Both the position numbers and the translations under genes were made by a program. From Streblospio benedicti (Eukaryota > Annelida > Polychaeta > Spionida > Spionidae): a stretch of DNA of 64,000 nt. Numbering within the stretch: position 1 is the first letter of the stretch; each line of letters opens with the position of its first letter. The notes beneath the pieces are model-generated. The model saw only the letters and a program-made list of their open reading frames with translations, was not told the origin of the DNA and did no database searches. Shown in pieces: positions 32,601-39,990 of this stretch. The stretch is taken from contig CM032669.1 in the NCBI GenBank assembly GCA_019095985.1, positions 59,179,896 to 59,243,895 of the forward strand, given 5' to 3'.

Positions 32601-34966
32601 AATGCCCCCCTGAGGTGGTAGCTAACCTGTTAAGCGCCTACCCTAATAAAGACCACCCTCCCCCTCTACCTGTAATAAAACCATTTAATGATCAAAGTGC
32701 GAGTGAGTTTTGATTTCATGATGCATTAAAAAAAGATTGCAATGTGTAAAGCTCCTAAAATATCATGTATCATTTGAAACAAGCACGCTATGTTTTACCT
32801 ACGTTAATAACCGACTACCTCCATTAAACGCCCACCTCTAATAAAAGCCTCCCCTCCAATAGAAGTAATCAAATAGCCGCCCAGCCGTTAATAGACGATT
32901 TACAATATTTATACATCAACCGTTTATTTCTAAGGACTTAAAAATTCATATTACGCTCTTGATCTTTCCCATATATACAACCCCTGACAGTCATACATTT
33001 CCATGTAATTTCTAAATCATTTCTCACCTTTCTCATATTGAGCATACTTCTACTAAACCACATCCTGAGACCACTGACAGCTTCCTATTGCTCAATTATA
33101 ATGCGCCCAACAACTGACTTTCATATGCAAAAGTTCGAATATTGACCCAATTCTAGCATGCGTCATCATAATAACCACAACAATGACTGCATTATTTTGC
33201 TTCTTGTGTTGCTTCTTCAGCTGTTACGGTTACAAAATCGGCGGTAGCTCCCTTAATTTTACAGCTAGAAAAAAATGGAATGCACCGATGGAATCCGTGT
33301 AAGAATGTGCTTTGGATAGCGGACACATTTCCCAACACGTGTGAGTATTAACTGTATATCTGACAATTTAGGGAACTTGCACATTTTTTAACTGGTGCCC
33401 ATTTTTGCTCAATAACTCAATGAGCATTAGAGCAACACTAATTTTGATTAGAATTCTAAAAACAGCATGAAACTTCGTTCTAGTTCCACTATAATTTAAA
33501 CATCGGCCATAAAATTAAGAATTTTGAGATCTGATTATTAATAAACAAATGTTGAAAGCAATCGTTGGTTCGAATTTGAATTTGCAATTGATAGGTATCA
33601 GCCAATCAGCTTGCAGGATTTAAAAGGTCACATATATCACATATATCAATAAATTACAATAAACCACCCACCAGTTGAAACCTTTCATAGGTAAATCTGA
33701 CATCGGATACTCAGAGTGCTAATAGAGCATAATGTAACTGATTATTGTTTTTATAACCAACATTATTAAGCTAAAGCTTCAGTTTAACATTGATTAGTAC
33801 TGACGAGACTTGACCTTATGACCATGTGGTTGTGATACAAGAATATGATTACCCCCACTCTAATCTGCTTGGCGTAATGATATTTCAAAAAAGAAATGAT
33901 GCACTCATAACTTTGACTTTATTATTTTATTAGTTCTTATTAAAGATGATTGCTATTACATACCATTATCAAGTACTGAGGTTAAGTATGCAATTGCCTC
34001 TTGTTGACTTGGGGAGAATTCCACAGATGAACATTCAACTTTAAGATTATTCTCCACGAACATTGTGAGCATATCTCCAGAAACCCCATCAGGAATATTC
34101 TGCAAGTCATAATGATATTTTTATAAATGATAATAATAAAAAGTTTTCATAAGGGAACGATCATGATTAACAATACTGGGGGGTGGGGTGGGGGTTCTTT
34201 ATTTTGGGGGTAGAAGAACCCTCCCACTTCTAGATAATTAATCTTACCCCCCACCAAATCAACATTTTAAAAGTTATGTTAACACACCACACACCCCACC
34301 CCCGCTAAACCAAAAGTCCTCTATGTAGTCATTGCATTTCTGGACAATTGTAATAAGAATATATTTTAAAAAAATATTGTAGCGTAATAAAAAGTTAGGC
34401 GACCCCCCCTCCCAACAGTTATCTGACATGTTCAGCGACCCCCACCCCTAAAGGAATCAGAAAAGTTGGATGACACCCCCCCCACCTTTTCGGACGACCC
34501 CCCCCCCCGTATCATTATTTATGATCGTTCCCAACATTTGTTGAACTAGCATACACAGCTATACGCATTTACACTCCAATCAAATAAGCATAGCTAATCA
34601 AAGATATCATTTACAACCTCTGAATCTTACATTCTATGGAAGTTTCAAACATGGTCTTATACGACTCCACTCTATCCCTACCTCCGCTATATAGAAATGG
34701 TGTCACTCACTCTTTACTATACTAGTATGTTAATCACCTGTGGAAGTTTCACCATTCATTAAAAATGACTTGTTAGATTCCATCTTGCATTTAAAATGCA
34801 TTCGTTTGATCACGTTTCCATTATAACACATCGCGAGAATAACATAAACAACTCCGACAACTTTTGATGTCTGTATCATGTCATATGATAAAACATCGTG
34901 CACTTTTCCATGTCGCAAAGATTAATAATCTCGATAAACTCCTACCTTTATGTGTAGTTTTGACAT
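10559..34966 (-). CDS. PARP14-like protein: RRM/KH modules, four macrodomains, PARP catalytic domain
   Basis: ADP-ribosyltransferase of the macro-PARP group, probably nuclear/cytosolic and linked to ADP-ribose signalling and innate defence (family knowledge). Coding exons, 5' to 3': 34966-34946 (MSKLHIK), 34099-33964, 32122-32049, 31818-31674, 29632-28545, 27357-27221, 26425-26313, 26129-26081, 25812-25582, 25317-25159, 24884-24718, 23574-23511, 23296-23066, 22806-22648, 22351-22276, 22094-22027, 21605-21367, 21179-21021, 20895-20826, 20723-20518, 18761-18636, 18121-17963, 17744-17678, 17002-16783, 14897-14782, 13321-13134, 12260-12152, 11624-11359, 11230-11074, 10818-10559. The total is about 5.26 kb (~1,750 codons; human PARP14 is ~1,800). 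Nearly all junctions keep phase. Exceptions: a +1 shift in exon 29632-28545 near 29228, two extra bases in exon 21605-21367, and an unresolved phase between 26313 and 26129. No WWE domain was recognised. An acceptor just before the start exon implies an upstream 5' UTR exon. Confidence 0.85.
11760..12020. repeat. Intronic hairpin repeat
   Basis: Arms GTGGTGTCCAGGCCTGCTC and GAGCAGGCCTAGACACCAC, about 30 bp each with flanks, face each other around 11930-11998. The upstream part carries GATTCTGATTGGTTAAAAGCC, typical of invertebrate MITEs. No coding content. Confidence 0.5.
13740..14420. repeat. Degenerate ~150-bp tandem repeat array in a PARP intron
   Basis: About four units start near 13775, 13925, 14075 and 14228, sharing AAGTAGGTCAAAGTACACC, CTAATCAGCTCTGGAGAGTA, ATGAAGTTTGGTGATAAT and GTAGAGTGGTAACAAGGTAT. 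Units 1 and 4 are the most alike; 2 and 3 are more decayed. A partial fifth unit trails off after 14380. Confidence 0.65.
15130..15250. repeat. Dispersed repeat, copy related to 26560-26645
   Basis: Shares CACACCA-GTCATT-GCAT and TTTCTCAACTC followed by GGGAGCATA with the block at 26560-26645, over about 85 bp at moderate identity. Both lie in PARP introns. Element class unknown. Confidence 0.5.
15851..16084. mobile_element. CAGGGTC-type MITE, complete copy 2
   Basis: Begins CAGGGTCAGGATTAG and ends CTAATGTTCACCCTG, imperfect inverted termini, with GAATAT on both sides as a likely target-site duplication. The interior has alternating CTACTCGTC and GACAAGT words. Related copies are at 4423-4571 and 63430-63622. 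Confidence 0.75.
16351..16476. repeat. 126-bp direct repeat, left copy
   Basis: Identical to 17371-17496 except for one base (16423). The first ~41 bases are also the terminal arm of the palindrome at 17060-17411. A separate 23-bp tandem duplication (GAGAGTCATGCATTAGTCTT unit) follows at about 16481-16531. Confidence 0.9.
17060..17411. mobile_element. Snap-back palindromic MITE
   Basis: Left arm from ATTATTGTTCTTATATTTC and right arm ending GAAATATAAGAACAATAAT are inverted repeats extending ~165 bp each to a short loop near 17225-17250. Internal landmarks ACTCACAGGTTTCTTTTCAA and its complement match. It sits in the intron upstream of exon 17002-16783. Confidence 0.85.
17371..17496. repeat. 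126-bp direct repeat, right copy
   Basis: Right copy of 16351-16476 with one mismatch. It starts inside the right arm of the palindrome and extends 85 bp beyond it. Confidence 0.9.
18271..18616. mobile_element. Snap-back palindromic MITE
   Basis: Arms of ~165 bp: the left starts TATAAATAAAATAATTGATT, and the right ends with its near complement at 18616. Inside, CTGTCACCAGATGGCAGCA and AGTCAGTCAGTGTTTGTTGT pair with their complements. The loop near 18420-18460 is GC-rich. It lies between macrodomain-4 exons. Confidence 0.9.
18815..19870. repeat. Repeat region with C/G tracts
   Basis: Several GACCCCCC-type tracts (18836, 18877, 18940, 18983, 19800, 19833) and a two-copy ~31-bp tandem repeat with GCAAATCTAACATATGACA (18891-18951). 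No coding signal. Boundaries are soft; possibly one decayed transposon within the intron. Confidence 0.35.
20091..20450. mobile_element. Snap-back palindromic MITE
   Basis: Left arm starts ATTTTCCCTTGTTTTCTGTT, right arm ends AACAGAAAACAAGGGAAAAT. Arms are ~150 bp with CCAAATTTATTTAAACATGT and CAACACCTCCAGTGTCC matched. CTTATATTTCA flanks near 20036 and at 20451 may be remnants of flanking duplication. Confidence 0.9.
20826..22094 (-). other. Macrodomain 3 exons of the PARP gene
   Basis: Exon 22094-22027 encodes SNVKVTVGDITKVK. 21605-21367 encodes ADVLVNSLGKCNKSLDECGV and, after two one-base frame changes, SKLLIHLGLEKWTPSSTKQ. 21179-21021 encodes SSIAFPALGCGNLDVPPREL. 20895-20826 encodes IEIVSFKKDQIYSDIESVLQ. 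The 239-bp exon should be 237: an extra A in a run of six near 21490 and an extra G near 21459 explain the difference when aligned to macrodomain 2's 231-bp exon. These may be assembly errors or true damage. Confidence 0.75.
22276..23574 (-). other. Macrodomain 2 exons of the PARP gene
   Basis: Exons 23574-23511 (ISNLEVIVGDITQIS), 23296-23066 (AEVLVNSLGTQDKDLNQCGV, then KMIVHLGLEKWTGAQTKQ), 22806-22648 (TSIAFPALGCGNLNVPPAEL) and 22351-22276 (IKVVSFKNDNIFSEIKQVF). Frames are intact and in phase. The 231/159-bp exon pair is the same as in macrodomain 1. Confidence 0.85.
23705..23779 (-). pseudogene. Decayed duplicate of PARP exon end at 24718
   Basis: Between a good acceptor (before 23779) and a GTAAC donor, the minus strand reads KSKVREKLSFMPRRVKT, then a stop. 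This is clearly related to the real exon's KPKVAEKPSYMPRRVETLGA near 24718-24800. Flanking intron words (GAGACCT..., ATTAGAGT-CAACAAATCAA) are also repeated at 23570-23640 and 23780-23850. So a ~220-bp segment was tandemly duplicated and one exon copy has decayed. Confidence 0.65.
23942..24706 (+). mobile_element. CR1-like LINE 3' end inserted in PARP intron
   Basis: A 235-codon frame reads the end of a CR1-type reverse transcriptase: KTNFMCFKPPSLKSL, LVTNIKYLGIILDSNFNF, IKALYTRGNMVINKFRKCHD, KICLFHAFLSTVYCSQL, KACVAYNNVRRKLFGLQRG and YRKSLVYFRDCIF. It is 5'-truncated, antisense to the host gene, and ends in a (TTATG)n tail at about 24657-24705. It inserted into the duplicated segment described at 23705-23779. 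Confidence 0.85.
24718..26129 (-). other. Macrodomain 1 exons of the PARP gene
   Basis: Exons 26129-26081 (QNAVDVIVGDITTVK), 25812-25582 (ADVLVNSIANQKSQLSECGA, then KMVIHVSIRDWAGKSSAR), 25317-25159 (QTIAFPTLGCGNMGYPAQEV) and 24884-24718 (ITIVAFKKDKIYDDINERL, then a basic linker ending SYMPRRVETLGAA). The first exon's splice phase does not agree with the preceding exon 26425-26313. An alternative acceptor (AAAG before GACATAGTC, near 26152) would fit phase but has a poor pyrimidine tract. Confidence 0.8.
26880..27150. mobile_element. pogo/Tigger-type MITE with TA target duplication
   Basis: Ends CAGTAGAACCTGCAATTAAG and CTTAATAGAGAGGTTCTACTG, flanked by TA on both sides (26878-26879, 27151-27152). 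The interior has repeated ...ACCACCTCTCTATGGAGACC. Same family as 9193-9353. Confidence 0.8.
28545..29632 (-). other. Large N-terminal PARP exon (RRM/KH-like)
   Basis: The 1,088-bp exon starts with the end of an RRM (KTVDGKQITVKKCEF), then a charged, Pro-rich linker (RKLPPKPPKPIP), then KH-like segments (EVTVRDQTLEVVTFPND, KFRYIESHMRPEIKKIEEDM). Between PPKPPKPIP and LLFEKQMKPISSMKFK the frame shifts by +1 near 29228; read straight, the first frame stops at TGA 29229-29231. The donor is GTAAGT and completes a Tyr codon with the next exon, which supports the downstream frame. Confidence 0.75.
29902..30135. mobile_element. Palindromic MITE in PARP intron
   Basis: Ends AATTACCAAATTTTAAGACTGG and CCAGTCTTAAAGTCCTGTAATT are inverted repeats of ~37 bp. 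The inner CACTGCTGTCAGCTACAGAAG is shared with the ends of the adjacent element at 30138-31440. Confidence 0.65.
30138..31440. mobile_element. TIR-bounded element with tyrosine-recombinase remnant (fossil)
   Basis: Left end TTGAATTACACTGCTGT, continuing CCCTAGCTACAGAAGGATTC; the right end at about 31395-31440 is the inverted counterpart over ~45 bp. On the minus strand between 30744 and 31317 two frames show tyrosine-recombinase landmarks: LSLEFLTKTLVMLL, and GKPYGPAASSTIITMWFKEV followed by NADIDMSIF. This resembles DIRS/Ngaro- or Crypton-type recombinases. The element is broken, with a few disruptions, and much shorter than a complete one. Old, judging by decay. Confidence 0.55.
32188..32905. 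repeat. Repeat cluster with CCTCTAATAAA-type words
   Basis: Words like CCTACCTCTAATACCTGCC (32195), CTACCCTAATAAAGACCACC (32638) and CCACCTCTAATAAAAGCC (32830) occur on both sides of a ~400-bp unrelated insert (32220-32610) containing two CCGTACGG words. This looks like a decayed transposon split by a later insertion. No coding signal. It lies in the intron between PARP exons 32122-32049 and 34099-33964. Confidence 0.4.
33964..34966 (-). other. Start exons of the PARP gene
   Basis: The start exon 34966-34946 reads MSKLHIK after a pyrimidine-AG acceptor at about 34985 (so the 5' UTR is split), donor GTAGGA. The next exon 34099-33964 reads NIPDGVSGDMLTMFVENN, an RRM beta1-helix pattern typical of PARP14 N-termini, and joins 32122-32049 (PLPVIKKLKGQLLDITFAP) in phase. 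The first ATG with good phase continuity fixes the start. Confidence 0.75.
34153..34532. mobile_element. GGGAACGATCAT-type MITE with G/C tracts
   Basis: Left end GGGAACGATCATGATTAACA and right end AATTTATGATCGTTCCC-like (34515-34532) are inverted repeats, each followed inward by a G or C tract. About 380 bp, no coding content, in the first PARP intron. Confidence 0.75.
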
Positions 34967-36569
34967 GGTCAACCTTGCACTTTTCTGTCAAATTAGATGT
35001 TATTTCATCGTGTACTGAAAGCAATTAACATCAACGATTCTAATATACTTCCTTCTAACCACTAAGCTAGTATGGACTTTGGTAGTCCGGTATATTGATG
35101 TTACTGAAAAATACCTGCATAGCGAAAGCGAAAGCGCTGTACATAGCGCTGTGTATAGTAGTCTCGATCATTCAGGATCTTGTAGGGTTGCCGCCTACCA
35201 TGAATATAATATCTGCCTGGGTGTCCGAGGCTAGATAGTATAGTGGGTGATTGGCAATATGTGTACGAGCGTCCATTGATAACCGGGGAGGGTGGGTTGG
35301 GGTGCGTGTGTGTGTGGGGGGGGGGGATACAAAAGCACGATACACACATACCACGTCTAACTGTAAAATCTATTCCTTTCTGCCATAAAATTAATTTATT
35401 TTCAGTGTATGGATAAATATTTATCCCATGATATTGCAGTCGGATTAGTATCATATATATGGCTTTTGCAGTTGAGTTGGTTTGCTTGTAACCCGACAAT
35501 TCTGGCCTACATTTCGATAAATCTTCATTAGCTACCTGTCTTAATGCCGAATGTATTTATATGTATGCCAGAAGGGGTGGGGGTTGTAAGGGGTCAAGAA
35601 ACCCCACACCCCTAATTTTTGTGGCCATATTTCCCAAAAGTTATAGTTTTTTGCATATTTCCCCTGTATCTCACAAATCCTTTTAAACATGCCCTTTTCC
35701 CATATCACTTCCATCAAATCCCATATCGGGATCCTCTTTTTGGCCTTTCTTTAGCCCAAAATTCCTAGGTTTTTTTTGAAATTTTGATACACATCATATG
35801 ATCGTTTTCCATCCATGTTGATTAATATGCTTATTCCCTATGTCGCAAGGCAAGAATAACTTTTTGGGGTGGGGGCTTTAAAGCTGCAGACCATCTGTCA
35901 CCATTGAATGTGACACCCTTTTTTTTTTATAATTACATATACAGAATGTTTGAAATTCAAAGTGTGGTATTTAAACACTTAATTCCATTTATATCTAATT
36001 CATAAAAGATACCCTTTTATTTTATAAATTTTTTTAGTATCTACCAAATAAAAATATCATATGGCTTTTTCGGGTTGAAACAGATTTAAAATGAAATTAT
36101 CCAACAAATCCCAATAGCTCTCCCTTTATGCTTCCATCTATCCTCCAATTTTGTTAAATCCAACCCCAGCATTCAATTTGTAAATGCTTTTCCACTTTGC
36201 CCCACCTGTACAAACTACCTGAATTGATTGAACAGCAGTAAATTTGATTTTAAAAGTTGCCAGCACACATTTTGCCAATTTGTAATGGCCGTAATACAGG
36301 CCACTTTGGATTTGACATTTTCTTTGGCCCTTTTCCCAAACAAAAATATGAACATTTTTGGCCTTTAAATTTAAGTTCATCAATCCATAACCAATAATAA
36401 AAAAAAGGGGGGGTTGTTTGTGCCATTCCTTTTATAATAAACAGTCTGTTGAAATTCAAAGCCCACCTTAATTCCATTTATCTAATTCATAAACATTACC
36501 CTTTTATTTTAAACTAGCTTCACTGCTCAGGTTGAAACAAATCAAATGGTTACATCCTCATTTATCCCT
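34967..36569. other. 5' flank of the PARP gene, repeat-rich
   Basis: Holds the presumed split 5' UTR/promoter of the PARP gene, a T/C- and G-rich low-complexity block (35285-35335), and a direct repeat of ~85 bp or more: GAAATTCAAAGTGTGG...ATACCCTTTTATTTTA at 35950-36030 and its relative at 36450-36515. No protein-like frame was found. Confidence 0.45.
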
Positions 36570-36720
36570 CTGTCCTCCATCCCACACAACAGGTCACATT
36601 TGTGCTCCTGTGCGCAAGTGGGCAGCAGAGAATGATGTGATTCTTTTTTTGTTGCCACCACACACCAGCTACAAACTACAGCCACTTGATGTGATTAAAC
36701 ATCTTAAAACATATGCAAAA
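36570..36720 (+). pseudogene. pogo/Tigger transposase scrap
   Basis: Reads GHICAPVRKWAAENDVILFL, then LPPHTSYKLQPLDV. This is the DDE core region of pogo/Tigger-type transposases ('H.S..L..W...N.I.L..LPPHTSH.LQPLDV'), with the catalytic second Asp context lost upstream. About 50 codons remain. Confidence 0.7.
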
Positions 36721-37395
36721 ATGTTCCATTAATCTGTACAACAATTGTGCATAACACCAGTTGGTCATTATCCACTTTGTAAAAAACAGCAAAATAGTTG
36801 CATAGCATCATATAACATTTTTGCGTAAGCTTAAATGAACCCAGGGGGCTTTTTTGTACAGTAAAAATGATGCATCTTGACGTGCATCTTGGCTGAAATG
36901 CATTTTGTTCACCTTTTCTAAATAGAAAGCAATACAATTTAAGAAGGAATCACTATTCATTGTTTTCATATGCATTTTTTTCTATATAAAAATGTTCTTT
37001 GTGTTTTGTGACAATTTTACATTTACCCTGGTAATAAAGAAGTGTATTTTAAAATGTATTCGGCTGCTTGTAGATTAATTGCCATCTCTACGTATAAATA
37101 AAATTTGAATTAATTCATTTTTAAATAGTTGAGTACTTGAAAATCATTCTTTTCAATATTTGATCTATATTTGTAATAAATTTTGACATGAAGGGTTATC
37201 TGTCTTTTGGCAGTATTTAACATAAACTTTGAGAAAGCTTATTACCACCAAAACTATGTTTTTCATTATACTTATATAACTTTTTTTTTAAATGACAAAG
37301 ACGGTAAATGAAACAATTACAACCAAATCTAATTTCTGTAAATTTATCAAAAAAAGTCATTAGAACATCATCCATTACAATGTAACATATAAATA

Positions 37396-37596
37396 CTGTA
37401 AAACTAGAATTTTCATGGCTATTAAAGTTTGCAACTTTCATTTATAAATTATTTTGTGACTATTTAATTTTGCGATTTTGGAATGGACCTACTTTACATA
37501 GGCTATTAATGTTTGCTGACTATTTAAGTTTGCGCTTTCGCACCTACCCACAAAATTTGCAAAGTAAATTGTGCGCAAACATTTCTAGTTTCACAG
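37396..37596. mobile_element. CTGTAAAACTAG-type MITE
   Basis: Left end CTGTAAAACTAGAATTTTC and right end ATTTCTAGTTTCACAG are inverted, flanked by TA (37394-37395 and 37597-37598). The interior has repeats of GACTATTTAATTTTGCG / CTATTAATGTTTGC. About 200 bp. Confidence 0.75.
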
Positions 37597-37782
37597 TAAC
37601 ATGCCAAACAAGCTATCGCAAATATAAAATCATTAAAACTTTATACATAAGACTGTTACATTAACATATCATGCCAAGAATGATACTGCAATCATTAGAT
37701 CTTTATTCATTAAACTGTTTTAACAATGACATGGCAATCTAGTCTCTGCAAATCTTGTTATCAAATTCAGTATGTATCTGTA

Positions 37783-39990
37783 TCATAATCTGATTCTGTA
37801 ATATCTGGTAAAAGAAGGCGGATCTTTAGCAGCCTCAGATGTAGGAAGCTCATCATAGTATGCCTTGTATATTGGTGGTACAATACCAGATGTGCACAAT
37901 GAGAGTAAGTCTTTCTTCTTTGACTGGGAAATGGGTAATCTTTTATCATAAAGATTTGGGTGTGAATATTCCAGCAGATTGTCTACTGTTATCTGTTTAG
38001 TACTTCTGCGTCCTTTCCGCTCTTTGATTAATGGGATGATCATAAATTCAGCATCAAAATCATATCTCATGTATATGTCAGCACAGTTGCGATGCATGGC
38101 AATGTGCTTCACTTTTAGCCATTGAATCTTGCTTCCATCATTGGTGGTTTTTAGATTGATTTTTGTCTCCTTTATGAACATTTTAATGTCCAGAAAATCT
38201 GTGTATTCCAGTGGAACCACATCTATTTTGTTCTTGTTTTTTGCAGCACGAATGACATTGTACCAATCATCCGGTATATAAACTTTACTTCTCTTTTTAG
38301 CTTTCTCGATCATGGCATGAATATGATCAACTTCCATGTGAGAATGTCCTGATTCCATGTATTTTATATTCAATACATCTAATTTTGAAGCTTGTAAAAA
38401 CTTCCACATAGCAGCAGTCAAAAATTGATTGCGGTTTTGTCCAGCACATGTGTCAGCATACATGGTTACTTCTTTAACATTTGAGGGCAATGATTGTAGA
38501 TGTCTAATAAGTGCTGTGCCAACTTCACAGCAACCTTTATTTCCATTGGTTTCATCCCATATGTATGCAACTGCATTACCATCTCCAAGAGAATATGTTG
38601 TTTGATTATAAACCCCTAATTTCCTAGAATAGTAGAAGTCACAAGTGTTAGAACATGGTGTGGAGAGTATACTCTCCATGTCTGTGGTGAAGACATATTT
38701 GGTATCATTTTTTTTAGCCTCCACTTTATCTTTTTCTTTTTCTTCTCTACACAGATTCTTCTTCCTTATGTGATCTTCATATTTTGCTGTTTCCTCAGGT
38801 GTTGGTTTTTTTGTGTTTTTATAAGAAGTACATAATGCACATAAGTCCTTTTTCGGTTTATGAATGCCTATTTTGTACTTGGCGAAAATTGCCAAGAATG
38901 TTTGATACTTAACATGCTTTATCATTTCTTTTATACAGGAAATCTTGTATAAGCTGTGTAATTTAGCCTTGGTTAATGATGCATCTATATACACCTTTGT
39001 ACTGTCTTTTCTACAGTAATGAGATTCTACTTTAGGGAAATCTCTGATGAATTTGTGAACAAATTCTATGACTTCTGGTGCATACTTATTTGTTGCAGCT
39101 TGTTTACCTCGCAAATCTTTCAAATTTCTTGAATCCTGTGATCTTATCTTTTTGAAAGTATGATTGATGGATTGGTTTGTTATTCCTAAAGTGTCAACAA
39201 AAAAGTTTTGACATACACTAACCTTCCTTCCATCAACAGTAAGGAAATATTTTCGCATGACACTTCTTTTATTCACTTTGCACTTGCAATGATTGGTAGA
39301 TTGTTCTTCAATGTGATTTATAAGAAAATCTGATCGTCTCTCATAGTCACCCTTGCCCCAATAATCATTAAAAACTTCTTGTCTTTGTGTTTTGGGAATT
39401 CGCTCAAAGCATTTTTTCTTACATTGACACTTATCTAGCTTCATCGATCTCGCCTTAATCAGACGCCCCAGAGCATTTGTATGCTCTTGTCCAGAATTTA
39501 CTCTTTTTTTCACCAAGTTCCTATTCCACCTCCCTTTGTCTGTTGTCTTCTTATTTGGGAGTGTATTTTCCTCATCATGCAAATCATTCAGATTTGTTGC
39601 ATTATCAAATTCAATATTATCACAATTTCCAACATCTAGGCCAGGATAGAGATTGTCTATGGTTAAGGATGACATTTCTGATCCATCTAAACAAGACTCA
39701 GAAAAGGATTCTGTATTTGATAACAATAAATCATTGTCTTCAACAGACACATTTACCGATCCCAATAACACATCTTCTGAAATAATTTCTATTGGAGTGT
39801 TTATCGTGGGTTCTCTAGCTAGATCAACTTCAACACCACTGTGGTTGTGGTGGATATTTGTTACGTAGACTCCACAATCCTGATTTGTTACACATTGTGG
39901 TAGATGCTGTGTCGGATTTATAAGTAGCACTTCATCAGTAGGCAGAGTTGATTGTTCTTCTGTTGTAGGTACAGTGTCTGTTTTGATTGC
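37783..39990 (-). other. DDE-like (DUF7869-type) exon of copy A
   Basis: An open frame runs from 40044, but its first 18 codons (MSTAMVICHFLVII...) lie upstream of a strong TTTTTCAG acceptor ending at 39991. I therefore place the exon start at 39990 (AIKTDTVPTTEEQ). The N-terminal ~170 residues are acidic and low-complexity, followed by a Cys/basic DNA-binding-like region (KARSMKLDKCQCKKKC) and the core. It is intact over ~736 codons, unusual for a decayed transposon. Confidence 0.8.

Noticed and set aside
35101-35499. 132-codon minus-strand frame upstream of the PARP start
   Set aside because: It reads through a G/T low-complexity block and shows no domain; it may overlap the 5' UTR region but is not supported as coding.
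36138-36477. Overlapping minus-strand frames of 75-81 codons
   Set aside because: No family match, and the region is part of a direct-repeat block; likely chance.
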